Of a stretch of DNA of 49,186 nucleotides, positions 28,101-34,700 are shown in pieces. The notes below the pieces were generated by a model. The model saw only the letters and a program-made list of their open reading frames with translations, made no database searches and was not told the DNA's origin. The stretch's first letter is position 1, and every line of letters begins with the position of its first letter. Origin of the DNA: an uncultured Planctomycetaceae bacterium (GTDB taxonomy: Bacteria; Planctomycetota; Planctomycetia; Pirellulales; Pirellulaceae); the NCBI GenBank assembly GCA_937967665.1, contig CALBSZ010000167.1:1-49186 (forward strand). The letters run 5' to 3'. Both the position numbers and the translations under genes were made by a program.

Positions 28101-28506
28101 GGGCGTCACGGTTGAAGGTGGCGACGGCGACGACATGATGGACATCGTGCTCTCGGGTACGGGGCTGGTAGCCACACAACGCCCGGTCACGTTCAACGCT
28201 GGAGCGGGCTTTGATCAGTTGCGTATCTACGGCGATGCGGGCGGAGCCCAGTCCCACTATCAGGTACGCGAGCGACCCGGCGACGGGACGATCGAGCATT
28301 GGACGGCGTCTGAACGACAGACCGTGCACTTTACCGGGCTGGAAGAAGTTGCCAATTCTGATGGCACGGCTCTTAACGCTTCCGTCGGCGGGCTCTTGCC
28401 GCTGTTGGCAGCCGAATTGGCAGAACGATTTCGGCGGCGGCGACGTCGGCGACATGAAGATGCGACCGACGCCGTTTTCGGTGACTTCGAAGACGACGAC
28501 AATTGA
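16126..28506 (+). CDS. Giant adhesin-like protein, C-terminal part with C-type-lectin-like and GEVED domains
   Basis: This is the largest uninterrupted C-terminal piece, 4126 residues from the first ATG after the TAG at 15949. Coding-like sequence already fills 15952-16125. Domains in order: beta-helix segments; a YYLVNA/GEYVD block (17467-18660); a cysteine-bearing unclassified region (19350-20370); two C-type-lectin-like domains (20371-20745 and 20785-21090); a second unclassified Cys-bearing region ending in a Gln/Lys/Thr-rich stretch (21100-21800); beta-helix; a third YYLVNA block (23143-23751); a GEVED domain (25903-26425); and RTX-like repeats (27454-27801). The C-terminus has a short hydrophobic run, seven consecutive arginines and an acidic end. 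The stop is TGA. The domain set points to an extracellular protein that binds calcium and possibly carbohydrate. Whether this piece can be made on its own is unclear because no ribosome binding site is visible at 16126. Confidence 0.85.
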   Translation: MDNGGTHTLDADAAPIVKLTGDVIVASDIVSHGDLSINSGGAFALKAGGRLTSTDGDVEINAGGVTIDDQINASGDIDIAAGGAVKAGTVDVQINGTAKLLSTGGGKKITITSVNDAVVDGAVGPGSTDLAGIKVESTDGTVKVAKTSGRIESGSGVELKGKDVRLEGVLKTTTATASTTDFEATITATEKASILGNVNVTGALQINGKEIEVGETQVDSQGKKSQVAGGITATNRLDLNASETGTISGASQLFTTADRSSLEIAAKNFSLIGALYAGAMLDNQGKVQWVGKAANIDIDVVELMTVGGTAVDANGADVLVGGIAQATGNLAIDVTGGTSKVSLNQNQPGPNANSIFRTNADAVSGATNTSSITINTDHDLQLAGIVEALDDDATVTLVSKDQVLVGSLVRADKALSITGGDDDSGISILISQQSLQLSTGKLEDGTTPLLADSKGRLVKEDGGKHYLVNFKGEFVDANGAVVTSANKAEGGAPVTGSGLKTDLLVDANGRLTDAQGNRVNPLGTVAFQGGTASGTKFDPNSMSADDTGRVVKQVGDSFFRVNAAGEFIDGSHMKVTPVEGDAPVTTGLREDLNVNDKGRLVDAGGYLVSPTGKFVNAAGAEVPEASKVKSGVVVVATLELLNAQADDKGRLVKEDGGKYYLINADGSYVDANGAVKKAADRVEGGALVTGDDVDGSLHVDEFGHLIDASGSRVDAKGQPVDASGMLLATGVAKVKGGTAVNLTLSLLRQRGLEADAKGRLIAVVGGKNLLVNAADQLIDANGSVLGADRGGAAVTGSGLATNLDIDNTGSLIDESGIRVDPRGEFVAAGAKDTKVQGGAPVRLSGGVLDTGADGTISITGEQRVLISGAVGELQTVGSSVTVMTGTVSVESTAGDVAVMSANGSVPRINAKTYIELEGKNVDIAGVVQQRDAKPSSGNYGVYVKSDDAIRTTKDSQVIGRELVHLFGQTIEVFGGVAGGAERLLFNAVEKATIGGSVIGNKDITVNAGVDAGWSQTQLTAAIAKADLTSNATTPRTAVVTQAGQLDAVGNILIQSSDDFDLTASAVVGGRVTVKTPVISTSPTTIQVVVGTRMVEDGTITVPVISYVDTVETISTPGPKVVVGSEFSTMDVTLTQVGYYNGTTIREYFVENVDYCNSSGGNCKTGAPVINWGSAGTPATHDTPFDQLNDDQRKAVLDQLSYKALYDFSASNLQNVKVENGASSNSPWTPAWQSNNTKEIIFINTAGWDDKYIRLPVGAAADVRDKLNRVSSFGTPSTNDETVGQLFNQADAQFVQDRSTYTATAQRKRQACQPYDVTSCIEVQEGQVDFDDEPARWDVRYVANTGKTVYNINTVDVTRMVDHTSVPGWDSSTKGVQNISVPTAGTLRSNVHNLFVDDRGSVTYKSTAQRSGVDVGGIQWYRDRFYNEYQRIDGSFSWDAAKTDAESKGGHLATIADTTELSKINHFREAWVGAKQDTGATEPAGGWKWVDGSSVSSSIWGPNEPNQYNGAPEDFAILNGNGHVVDTVDGGDNYILEIDLDTGADPKSNPDRGTRYALVKTKETWEDARDAAAAITSAGGITIPAGKAHLAVPGSVTESNYLGKLFGVNADPWIGLNDAATEGTWETVAGAPSTSFTNGNPNEPKNGGQNGDTIQFRVTELYITDDTEQGFSPDEEIYLSVSGGGCFFNCGGNDGFDENKWIDIHDVYHEISPGGSRTIYANEHDTTSGDDDCGSATIYHSDVPPTFNRKTNLKDCQLNLDIDLFPPEDHAVIVADGKWYDVTSDSRNSDYARWYIVEIEPFYEKTPNIQETQNDYTFDWKSKNKDIKDKRTTLTYKWTSTAQDIEKQTVKTQTVVVQKQVTSQKTETRWKDVPIYRQDTILSTTRVKQESIGNAAKFGADSIRSAGEIKVDVNGDADFSGNVEAHQAGGKIIVMGENVTVKGGVPTGSTNAVAADSDMRAKQAVEITATERITIGKSGVIKVDNGSGGAKSMVSLNAKDIVIDGIVDPPDEIQINATNNIELKGDVQALEKVNVEAGMNITGNVNTSVTTLQNTGSGNAIEIKSTGGNVVLKDSDVQAGSGGNVMLTATNGMVEQTGGVVSGGDLIVTAKNGFKTNANTGNVKVELTDAGNIDVTLNGTTVLDFAGKPLKDGFLKITNFGDLTVKNLEAQGTDDDDDIVLRAINGNLTVENLSTSGDGDITLLSTGSFTLTDGANHPLETDTLTIQAGGAVDVQTKVNTIAVTTTGTGNVAVTQNTGALTIDDSIIVAGTLTVNATADTLTVGDVQVLANNHNTVATLTSKNDLIINERLKAGPWLADEAAATKVRLANLNATLREMGYFQVEGGTPVTTGTRSDLIVDVNGHLRDATGFRVDPTGKFLTDSNGAQIQAGAAQIMTLGLSGLQVDAQGRLLKDVSGTNYLVNGGGQFVDTDGNVVADADKLPGGVAVSGNAELRVDVRGRLINQDGHRVDPQGVLVDASGAALGQNVAKVMGAAPLQLTLGLANFSADSQGRLVKPDSGKNLLVNAEGKLIDEAGFLVTSTNATLPLLTEAQVRALSAATLTPQIAAHLKTIRDLDGSGPLTDAEATDEADKILMLTHPFTSVGNVALTSQDGQIRMSNASPTAPGVIGDVLTLDAETGIDLPMIAINTLETATTTMGDISLGDDDSVGEELVGVHIKSANAPAGNVSLSSEETMRVGNVVAGATTSTVTLVSTKGGLELLKDPHNATTLTADDNMILKANLDILVDTGFTSKKVIDMRAGRAIFFGKGISPTWSAEDRIVFLSGSTTRFEGNLRAPEVTVGATAGNLIVSGTIEGTAGAPLKNLTLVAHGSRLSSGVASSLYQFRSQKDGQTYFKDIDNFKGQGADSVFELKSGALSKVANPSDLDLVPIVNQTGPDQPEVDKFVGRELYEHPNGRDYYRDQTTKEYFYWQDPTTKLFPYLAYNMVTGNFDTLYTTKAVTSGATKDVEVFKDTAKTMQVLDFNQYTSRIPKLTKVTDQTVISQLTAKLAPQVGGEISFLGANITVDDTLTMIADSNFTGGDANFTVNSANGTAKIDAGGDVVFGDTMKVNNEFIVTSSGYVGPTGNAGGGNIDFAGKVTGTAANSSVTKFKAVGENGVHLRPDVVSAGAWELGGQITINSAAADVPGDSVGTVPVPDVTFLDGSRLRINALKGMSGMVFDKLEVTGSVTIEQPSGGPGVALQVVRGTGVTLDSEFIIIENDGGDAVTGNFSKMSLGTEVKTTAGDGNDVGVTLRMITAQFDWGDAPTRYPVTSTDDGARHKVDGPRLRTQVDIEMDGVPSDNADGDNNDTGSGPDAGNGNDQDGVTFRTNLIGGLTGVMTTTATVNLQNANGAKLDGWIDFNNDGDWDDAGEKIFNNVNLVSGDNVIPFDIPAGSTPGATFARIRVSTDGKLTPTGEAQDGEVEDYKLTLIDKTTNPNIVVPAINATGQIDVMLDGDSLVLQQSGKTLLKVPNAEVNTVTVNDAVTINQIGQAVDEHITYNVADSSLSVVPLAGGTGVKVAAPNAAGFMFSGGGGNDKFTVDDSAATTNKTVTVSDSKVTGVTSQDVNFSGMETLELLTGSGADDVTVTTSSTMAVMANLGDGNDSVTLDFTSSGPNTNVTLDGSTGTNSLALRNLNAMSVDYDIQAADKGQLTFDGASAPALVFDKFGTVDTSQINVETWRIDLLTQVPNLILEDGPAAGQVTLRGAQAGGMPNTTIGSTARTVTLNSGDDAQQLSVTTNRYNAASGRTMNVNLQQGNDTLVLADGVGINGTINGGPGTDTLDYSAYTTAVTVDLPSSSATNLGTLANGTTGNSFENVTTGSGNDSVIADADTNVIMTGDGDDNVIGGRGGDTIQTGSGADTISVTSSEGNSAVNVDAGADDDQIFVGNNMQHLGAFTQDVNIVGGGGTDSIVVTDSMDSTDNTAKITDRLIQGLSQGDINLTDVENGRVLGGTGNDNYLLTNIVNMTYTLLTNDGDDIITLNKSEGSVEGVTVEGGDGDDMMDIVLSGTGLVATQRPVTFNAGAGFDQLRIYGDAGGAQSHYQVRERPGDGTIEHWTASERQTVHFTGLEEVANSDGTALNASVGGLLPLLAAELAERFRRRRRRRHEDATDAVFGDFEDDDN
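17467..18660 (+). repeat. YYLVNA/GEYVD hairpin repeats, block B
   Basis: Four near-complete units, the most regular of the three blocks. Examples are GRLVKEDGGKHYLVNF, GRVVKQVGDSFFRVNA, GRLVKEDGGKYYLINA and GRLIAVVGGKNLLVNA. Each is followed by a G-x-x-V/I-D turn and a second half containing DANGRL, DKGRL or EFGHL and R-V-N/D-P or R-V-D-A. The block lies between beta-helix segments on both sides. Confidence 0.85.
19350..20370 (+). other. Unclassified Cys-bearing region before the lectin-like domains
   Basis: About 340 residues with a composition unlike the surrounding beta-helix: more Tyr, Trp, Arg and Gln, and two close cysteine pairs (YCNSSGGNC near 19588; ACQPYDVTSC near 20056). It includes the helix-like stretch LNDDQRKAVLDQLSYKAL and the motif FINTAGWDDKYIRLPVG. 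I recognise no domain here. Confidence 0.6.
20371..20745 (+). other. C-type-lectin-like domain 1
   Basis: The landmarks of the C-type lectin fold occur in order: SWDAAKTDAESKGGHLATI, a helix, then WVGAKQD, GGWKWVDG, WGPNEPNQ, ED-A-I-L and Y-I-L-E-I-D. The E-P-N triplet in the long loop is the calcium/sugar-binding motif linked in animal lectins to mannose-type specificity. The classical disulfide cysteines are absent, as is common in bacterial members. Sugar binding is plausible but not shown. Confidence 0.85.
20785..21090 (+). other. C-type-lectin-like domain 2
   Basis: A second, more divergent domain follows directly: TWEDARDAAAAI, AHLAVPGS, PWIGLNDAATEGTWETV, then FTNGNPNEPKNGG and a final strand. 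The long-loop motif is E-P-K instead of E-P-N, so its calcium/sugar site may be altered or lost. Confidence 0.78.
21100..21800 (+). other. Unclassified region after the lectin-like domains, ending in a Gln/Lys/Thr-rich stretch
   Basis: It begins VTELYITDDTEQGFSPDEEI and contains GGGCFFNCGG, W-I-D-I-H-D and DDDCGS. It continues through an acidic stretch to a segment dense in K, T, Q and V (TVKTQTVVVQKQVTSQKTET at about 21667-21726). The last segment is likely extended or helical and may act as a spacer between the lectin-like head and the following beta-helix. Confidence 0.55.
23143..23751 (+). repeat. YYLVNA/GEYVD hairpin repeats, block C
   Basis: One complete unit is flanked by two half units. 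The block opens with a second-half module (VDVNGHL, FRVDPTG) with no first half. A full unit follows (GRLLKDVSGTNYLVNG, then VDVRGRL, HRVDPQG), and it closes with a first-half module (GRLVKPDSGKNLLVNA). The half-unit ends suggest the block was cut in mid-unit by the same kind of recombination that moved it. Confidence 0.8.
25903..26425 (+). other. GEVED domain
   Basis: The domain opens with FDWGDAPTRYP, followed by DDGARH, an acidic DNADGDNNDTG stretch and DQDGVTF. It continues with GWIDFNNDGDWDDAGE, RIRVSTDG and the name-giving DGEVEDY. These match the GEVED family of bacterial surface proteins in order and spacing. In known proteins it sits near the C-terminus, as here. Confidence 0.92.
27454..27801 (+). 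other. RTX-like repeats near the C-terminus of the giant frame
   Basis: GGPGTDTLDYS, then FENVTTGSGNDSV, MTGDGDDNV, GGRGGDTI, TGSGADTI, DAGADDDQI. These are degenerate GGxGxDxLx nonapeptides. A related GDGNDSV motif occurs upstream at about 26930, and looser GGTGNDNY and GGDGDDMM motifs lie downstream up to about 28140. Confidence 0.85.
28381..28503 (+). other. C-terminal hydrophobic-polyarginine-acidic tail
   Basis: The last residues run through a short hydrophobic stretch (VGGLLPLLAAELA), an Arg-rich cluster with seven consecutive arginines (28432-28452) and an acidic end (GDFEDDDN). A hydrophobic run followed by arginines at a C-terminus resembles sorting tags such as PEP-CTERM and GlyGly-CTERM. 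However, the hydrophobic part is short and residues follow the arginines. Confidence 0.5.
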
Positions 28507-28708
28507 CCCAGGGATTATCTATGTTGCCAGCGCCTCCCAACGTAGTGCGCTCAGTCTGCGCTGGAACACAAATGAACATTCTGCGTCTGATGGATAAAAA
28601 GAGGCGATTCAGAAGCAAAAGTGCTTGAGGAAAGCGTGGAAGTATAGGAAGATTGTGAGGCCGTCTTCGAACTGATGACGAACAACCTAAGAACACTGAG
28701 GACTGGAT
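28507..28708. other. Intergenic gap between the two giant genes
   Basis: This 202-base gap has no convincing terminator hairpin and no convincing -35/-10 pair. The stretch before the next gene is purine-rich. The two giants could be co-transcribed or the promoter could be of a type not recognisable by eye. Confidence 0.5.
28697..28702 (+). promoter_or_regulatory. Shine-Dalgarno TGAGGA for the 5758-residue gene
   Basis: TGAGGA is followed by six bases and then ATG at 28709. It fixes the start, which also places the LEPR-xLL-like motif about 30 residues in, its usual position. Confidence 0.7.
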
Positions 28709-31700
28709 ATGAGATCTTCGTTTTCCTTTTTTGCAAAACGAGTGGGGCGGCAAGCCAAGAGTAGCGCACGGAGAGCTTCCGTGCGACGATCGTTTTTCGA
28801 GAATCTCGAAGACAGGCGGTTATTGGTTTGCGGGACGTTGGACATTCCTGCAGGTGCTGCGGCGCCCAACACGATTACGGCTACCGATGCATCGAATGCG
28901 ATCGGCTATGTTGTCGGTGAGCGCAGTGGAAACGCTGCCGCGCCGATCAACGGACAAACTACGGCGCAGGTCAGTATCGATGGCGTTTGCGAGGAATTTG
29001 GCAATCGTTCGACGCTGACGATCGAGGCGCTTGGCGGCCAAGATAACATCTCGCTAAACAACGCTTCGACCGCCAGCGGTCTCACGGCCATCACGGTCAA
29101 TGGCGGCGAGCAGGATGATCATCTGCTGGTGACGGACGTGGACGGAAACTCCGATGTTCAAGTCACCAACACTCAAGTTCTAACCGCTCAAACGGTACCC
29201 GTCACCTACAGCAACGTCGAATCGATGACGATCGACGGTGTGACTGGGAATCACAATCTGCAGTACACGCTTACCAACGCGGTGGAAACCACGATCGTAA
29301 CGCCGAGCGCCGCGCTGGATGAAGGGAGTGTCATCTCCGACGCACTGATTCCGCTGACTTATCGCAGCCTCGGTGTCGGTGGGCGATTGAGAATCGATAA
29401 CGCTGCGGGAGGCGCGGACACACTTATCGTACGTGGTGCGGGAATTGATGATGGATTTTCGGTAACGGCGTCCGGTGGCACGGGAACGATTGCCATGACG
29501 GCATCTGGCGCGACTCGCACTCCGATCGAAACGACATCCATCACGAACTTGGTTCTGGAAGGTGGCGATGGCGATGACGTCTTTAGCCTATCCGCCGCCG
29601 GCGCCGCGCTTCCGTACACAACCACTCGCATTTCGGGGGGCGATCCATCCGCATCGGACGTGGTCACGCTGACCGGTGATAACAGTGCAATCACCGTCAC
29701 GATGAACGCGGACAACTCGGTGACCGTAACGGGCGGTGGTCTGGGGACTGTCACGCTGGCCGGAATTGAGATCATCAATTTGAATGCCGGTTCAGGTGCG
29801 GTTACGTTCAACGGTACGGCAGGCGTGGATGAAATCGTTGCTGCTCCCATTGACACAGACACGATTCGGATGGAAGAGGGAGCGACCGGTCCAGCTGTTT
29901 TCACGACGACCATCGCCGCCATCACGGTGGCGGAAGGCAATGCAAATGATGGCGACACGCTGACGGTTCACTTGACGCCTGCGAATGAGACCGTGACGGT
30001 CAACAATTCTGCCGCTACGGGCGAAGTAACCGTGACTGCGCCGACGACGTTGAAGGGAATCTCTTTTACGTCCGCTAACATTGAATCGCTCCGCGTTCTT
30101 GGCGGAAGCGGTACCGACACATTCAACGTGACTGCGGGTACGTTTCCTGTGTCCATCGATGGTGGCGATCCGATCGGAACGTCTCCAGGGGATACGCTCA
30201 ATGTGACCGCAGGTGGAGCGGCGGCGAAAGTCGCGGCTGGTCCTGATAAGGACGAGGGCACAGTGGAACTTGGGTCGGGGGCCCCGTTCCGCACCATCAC
30301 GTTCGATCGCGTCGAGTCGGTCAATATCAATGGAGCCGGCGGTGCTACGATCGATGCCACCAACGACGCCGATGAGATCACCGTGATCGCTCGCGACAAT
30401 GCGCCTGCTAACGGCATCCGAGACTTCACCGTATCCATTAACGAAGGCTCGGAGGTGCAATTCCTGGAACAGGCAACGCTAACCGTGAACGCGCTGTCTG
30501 GATCGGACAACATTACCTTGCGAACGCCCGCGCCCAACAATGCGGCGTGGGACGTGGACGTCACGATTAACGGTGGCGCGCCGTCGGCCGACGCAGATCG
30601 CCTGGTCGTGGAAACTCCCGGGCAAACAACCGCGCAGTACACGCCTTCCGCGCCAGATACGGGCAGCGTGGTGATCGCGCCGGGCGGTACGGCAACCAAC
30701 GTGACGATCAACGGCATCGAACAGTTGATTTACGATGGCGAAGCTGGCAACGACGCCCTGACGGTCTTCGGCAGTGCGGCCGCCGACGTCATCACGCACA
30801 CCGCCGGAACGAATGTCGATTCGGGACAAATTCAAGTCGGATCGAATTTGGCGCTGAACTATCAGAATCTCGGCGCGACCGCAACCATCACCGCGGATGG
30901 TGCTGGCGGTAACGACGCATTGGTCTATTCGGGAGATTCCACAGACGATGTCTTTACGGTGTCCACAGCAGGTGCCGTGGATCTGGTTACAGGTGGAGCG
31001 AACCGACTAGATGTCGCGCAGGCGAATATCGAGCAGCTGCGGTTGCTCGGTTTGGATGGCGATGACTCATTCGTAATAAACACGGCGGCCGGAATCTATG
31101 GCCAGGGAATCGAGCTCTCGGGCGGTAACGCGGGTGCAGACTCCGTGACCGTTCTTGCTTCGGCGGCGTCCACGGCAACCTTAGACTTCGCAACGGGTGA
31201 TATCACCAACGTCGTCGGTGGCGCGGTCTCGGTGGCTGGCATCGAGTCGGTAACACTGACGGGTACCGATGCCGTTGGGGACCAGTTTACGGTCAATAAT
31301 TACGGTGCGAGTTCTGATATTCAAAACCTGGTGCTCGATGGTGGAGATACGAATAACACGGGAGACAATGATCGGATTGCTTTGAATCTGGCTGCTGGGC
31401 CAAACACGCTGCACTTCACTCCGGGTAGTGCAGCCACAGCCGCCATTTCCCGCCAGGAAGGTGGCGCCGGAATCAGTATTACGCAGTTCAACAATGCGGC
31501 CACTGCAGGCGCTCACCTTCTCGTAACTGGTGGCAGCAACCATGACACCATCGTGATTTCGGCGAGCGATGATGCGGATACCTTCGCGCTGGTGGATGAC
31601 GATGCTAATTCGCAGTACCGTGTTTCCACGTCGTCTGCAGGTGCCGGCCGCGTTCCCATCGGCTTTGCAACGGCCAGCGTCGAAGCTCTACGCGTCCTGG

Positions 31701-34700
31701 GTGGGGGAGGCAACGACACGTTGGCGGTCGACAATTCTGGCGGATTGGTCGAAGTACCCGACGGTGTGTTCTTCGATGGCGGTGCGGGCGGTTCTGACAG
31801 TTTGCAACTCTCCGGAACAACGGCCGCTGCGACGAAGTATTCTCCAGGTCCGGCACTACAAGCTGGCAGTATCACGCAAACCGCCGGCAATGCCATGCAG
31901 GCGATTACCTTTGTGGGTCTCGAGCCCGTTCTGATTCAGGGTACGGGATCCGGTGATGCCTTAACGGTCAATGGTGACGACTCGAACAATACGATTAGCT
32001 ATACCATCGGCCCGAACTCCAGCAGTGCGGGATCGTTTTTCGCTGGTGACGTAACTGGCATCGTTTCCGTCGATGCGAACGAGAGCATCGAGTTTTCCAA
32101 CTTTGGCACTCTGACGCTGGCTGGTCAAAGTGGGGACGACACGTTCAATTTGAATCACGGCACCGTTCCGACCGACCTGACCGGCATCACGACGCAGGGT
32201 GGCGAAGGCTCCGACCAATTGGTGGTTCATGATCGCCAGGCGGCTGCCACGACGGTTTCGTTAGCAACATCCATGATTACGGCCGCGGAAGCTGTTACCG
32301 TGACGCACAATACCATGGAATCGCTGTCGGTGGTCGCAGGAGCGGGCGCAGGTACGAATGTCACGGTGACCGGGTCGGCGAATTACACTGTCAATCCTGG
32401 TGCCGCTATTGACGAGGCAACGATTCTGACGGATACACTCCCTGTTCATGTTAGCGGCTACGGCACTGGCCGGACGATATCCCTGACTGGTGGTGCTGCG
32501 GCGAGCGACACGCTCACTGTTAACGGTACGGATGCTGACAATACGTTTTCGGTGATGGCAGTCGGCGATGTGCTGTTGGATAATCGAGCGACCATTAATC
32601 CGACAAGTTTGGAACGTCTGGCGCTATCCGGACAGGACGGCGCGGATACGTTCAATGTGGCTGTCGCAACCTCGATCTACTCTGCTGGTGTTGCGCTACA
32701 AGGTGGCAACGCCGGCGCAAATCAAGTGGCTATCACCGGCAGCGCGGGAGCCGACACCATTGGCCTGACGTTGGGGTCGAGTTCTGACTCCCTCTCCGGT
32801 GTCGTGGGCGGTAGTGTTGATTTGACCAACGTGGCTCATCTGAGCGTTTCCGGTGCAGCTGGTACGGACGCTCTGTCCGTCACCAATCTAGGTGCAGCTT
32901 CTGCATTGCAAACGGTCGGCCTTGATGCAAGTGCGGATTCGACGGATACCGTCACGGTAACGGGAACCGCGAATCCGGATGCGATTGATGTCCAACCCGC
33001 GTCAGCCACCACGGTTATTACTTCGGCCGGCCCGGCCAGTCCAACCGTGACGGCGGTGATGAACGCGGCGCTGACGAGTACTTTTTCTGTCAATGGCGGC
33101 GGGGGTACGGATCATGTCACGGTAGCGGGTTCCGTTGCTGCGGATACTGTGACCGTTGCCCGCGATACTACGACAGGTGTCACGGTGGACGCCAATAAAC
33201 CGGTCAATCTGTCGGAAGGATCTCCCAACACGTTGACCGTGGAAACACGATCGGGAGATGATCGAATTACCGTGACAGGCACCGGCGGTCCAGACTTAAC
33301 GCTAAACACTGGTGACGGCGTTGACGACTGGATCACCTTGCCGACGACCGCCGGGTCGACAACTGTCCTGCCCGGCAGCGTGGCCAAGTCCGGTCGCCTG
33401 AGTGGTCCGACGGCAGGAACGGCAGACGATGTCGAATACGCGGGTGTAGAGCGAGTGATTATTGCGGGCACGGCTGCTTCGGACACACTCGTGTTGGTGG
33501 GAAATAACGAAGCGGACACGTTTTCTGTGGCCGTCAATAATGCGAACAACGAAGCGACGGTTTCGGACGGACCTGTGGTGCGATTTTCGGTATTTGGGAA
33601 TCTCACTTTGCAGGGCGAAGGCGGCGATGATCTGTTTAGCGTGGCGCCAAGCGGGTTGGTTGCTGTGACTGCGATCACCGTCAGTGGTAGTACGCCATCC
33701 GCGAGCGACAAGCTGGTTGTGCGCGGGACGGCTGGTGACGACACGGTGGCCATCACACCCACCGGCAATGATGCGGGAACCGTCGCGATCACCACCGCGC
33801 CAACCCTGACATTTAACACCGTCGAATCGGTTACGTACAACGGCATTGGCGGCAATGATCCGTTAACGGTGAACGGAACGGCTGGTGATGATATCGTGAC
33901 CGTGACGCCGCAAGATGCGAATTCGGGCACCGTGCAAGTCAATTCGCTGGTGCCGATCGATTTCACCAATCTGGGCACGGGTACCTTGACCGTGGCCGCC
34001 GCGGCCGCCACCAACGACCGCCTTGTGGTTCGAGCGACCGCTGGCGACGATAACTTACAAGTGGCGACCACCAGTGGCGCGGTCACACTGACGAGCAGTG
34101 CAGGGCAGCATACGGTGGTGGGACATACGGGTGTCGAACAGTTGACGCTGGAAGGGTTAGACGGAGACGATCAATTCGTTGTCAACAACGGCCATGGCTA
34201 TACGGGCATCGCTGTTTCCGGCGGCGGGCCAGCGGGGGCGGACAGCGCGACGCTTAATGGCAGCGCGGCGAGTGCTGTTGTGGCGACGTTGGGTGGAGCC
34301 GCGCCGACAGTAACGGGGGGTGGGCTCGCTACGGTTTCTTTGACTGGCGTGGAAACCGCGACGCTCAACAATGCAGCCGGCGAAATTCAAATTGCGGGCA
34401 CGGCGGGACCGGATGTCTTCAGCGTGGCACCCACAGGCGCTGACACGGCGACCGTCAGCGTCAACGATGTGGCGCCGCTTGTTTCGACCAACAATACCGG
34501 AGCGCTAAACGTAACGGCTGCCGGAGCTGGGAACGACCAACTGGCTGTGCAACTGACGGCTGGCGATGATGTCGTTGCCGTGAATGGAACGTCTGTCGCG
34601 ACGACCGGACTAAAGACCATTACCTACACGGCCACTGAAATCCAATCCGTCCAGGTGTCGAGCGGAAGCGGAAGTGATTCATTCACCGTTACACCCAGCG

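Larger units (their letters stand above)
1..28506 (+). other. Single giant reading frame interrupted by two in-frame stops
   Basis: Frame 1 is open from the first base of the window to the TGA at 28504-28506, apart from TAA at 14137-14139 and TAG at 15949-15951. Neither stop is accompanied by a frameshift. The codons after each stop continue the same low-complexity, Asp/Gly/Thr/Val-rich beta protein. Repeat families occur on both sides of each stop: the NTS/DL/GKL repeat, the VGG/VDANG beta segment and the YYLVNA/GEYVD blocks. No Shine-Dalgarno sequence precedes the first ATG after either stop (14185 and 16126). The three computed pieces are therefore best read as one gene of more than 9,499 sense codons, 5'-incomplete here. 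It is either recently broken by two nonsense changes, affected by sequence errors, or read through. The window alone cannot decide which. Confidence 0.85.
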
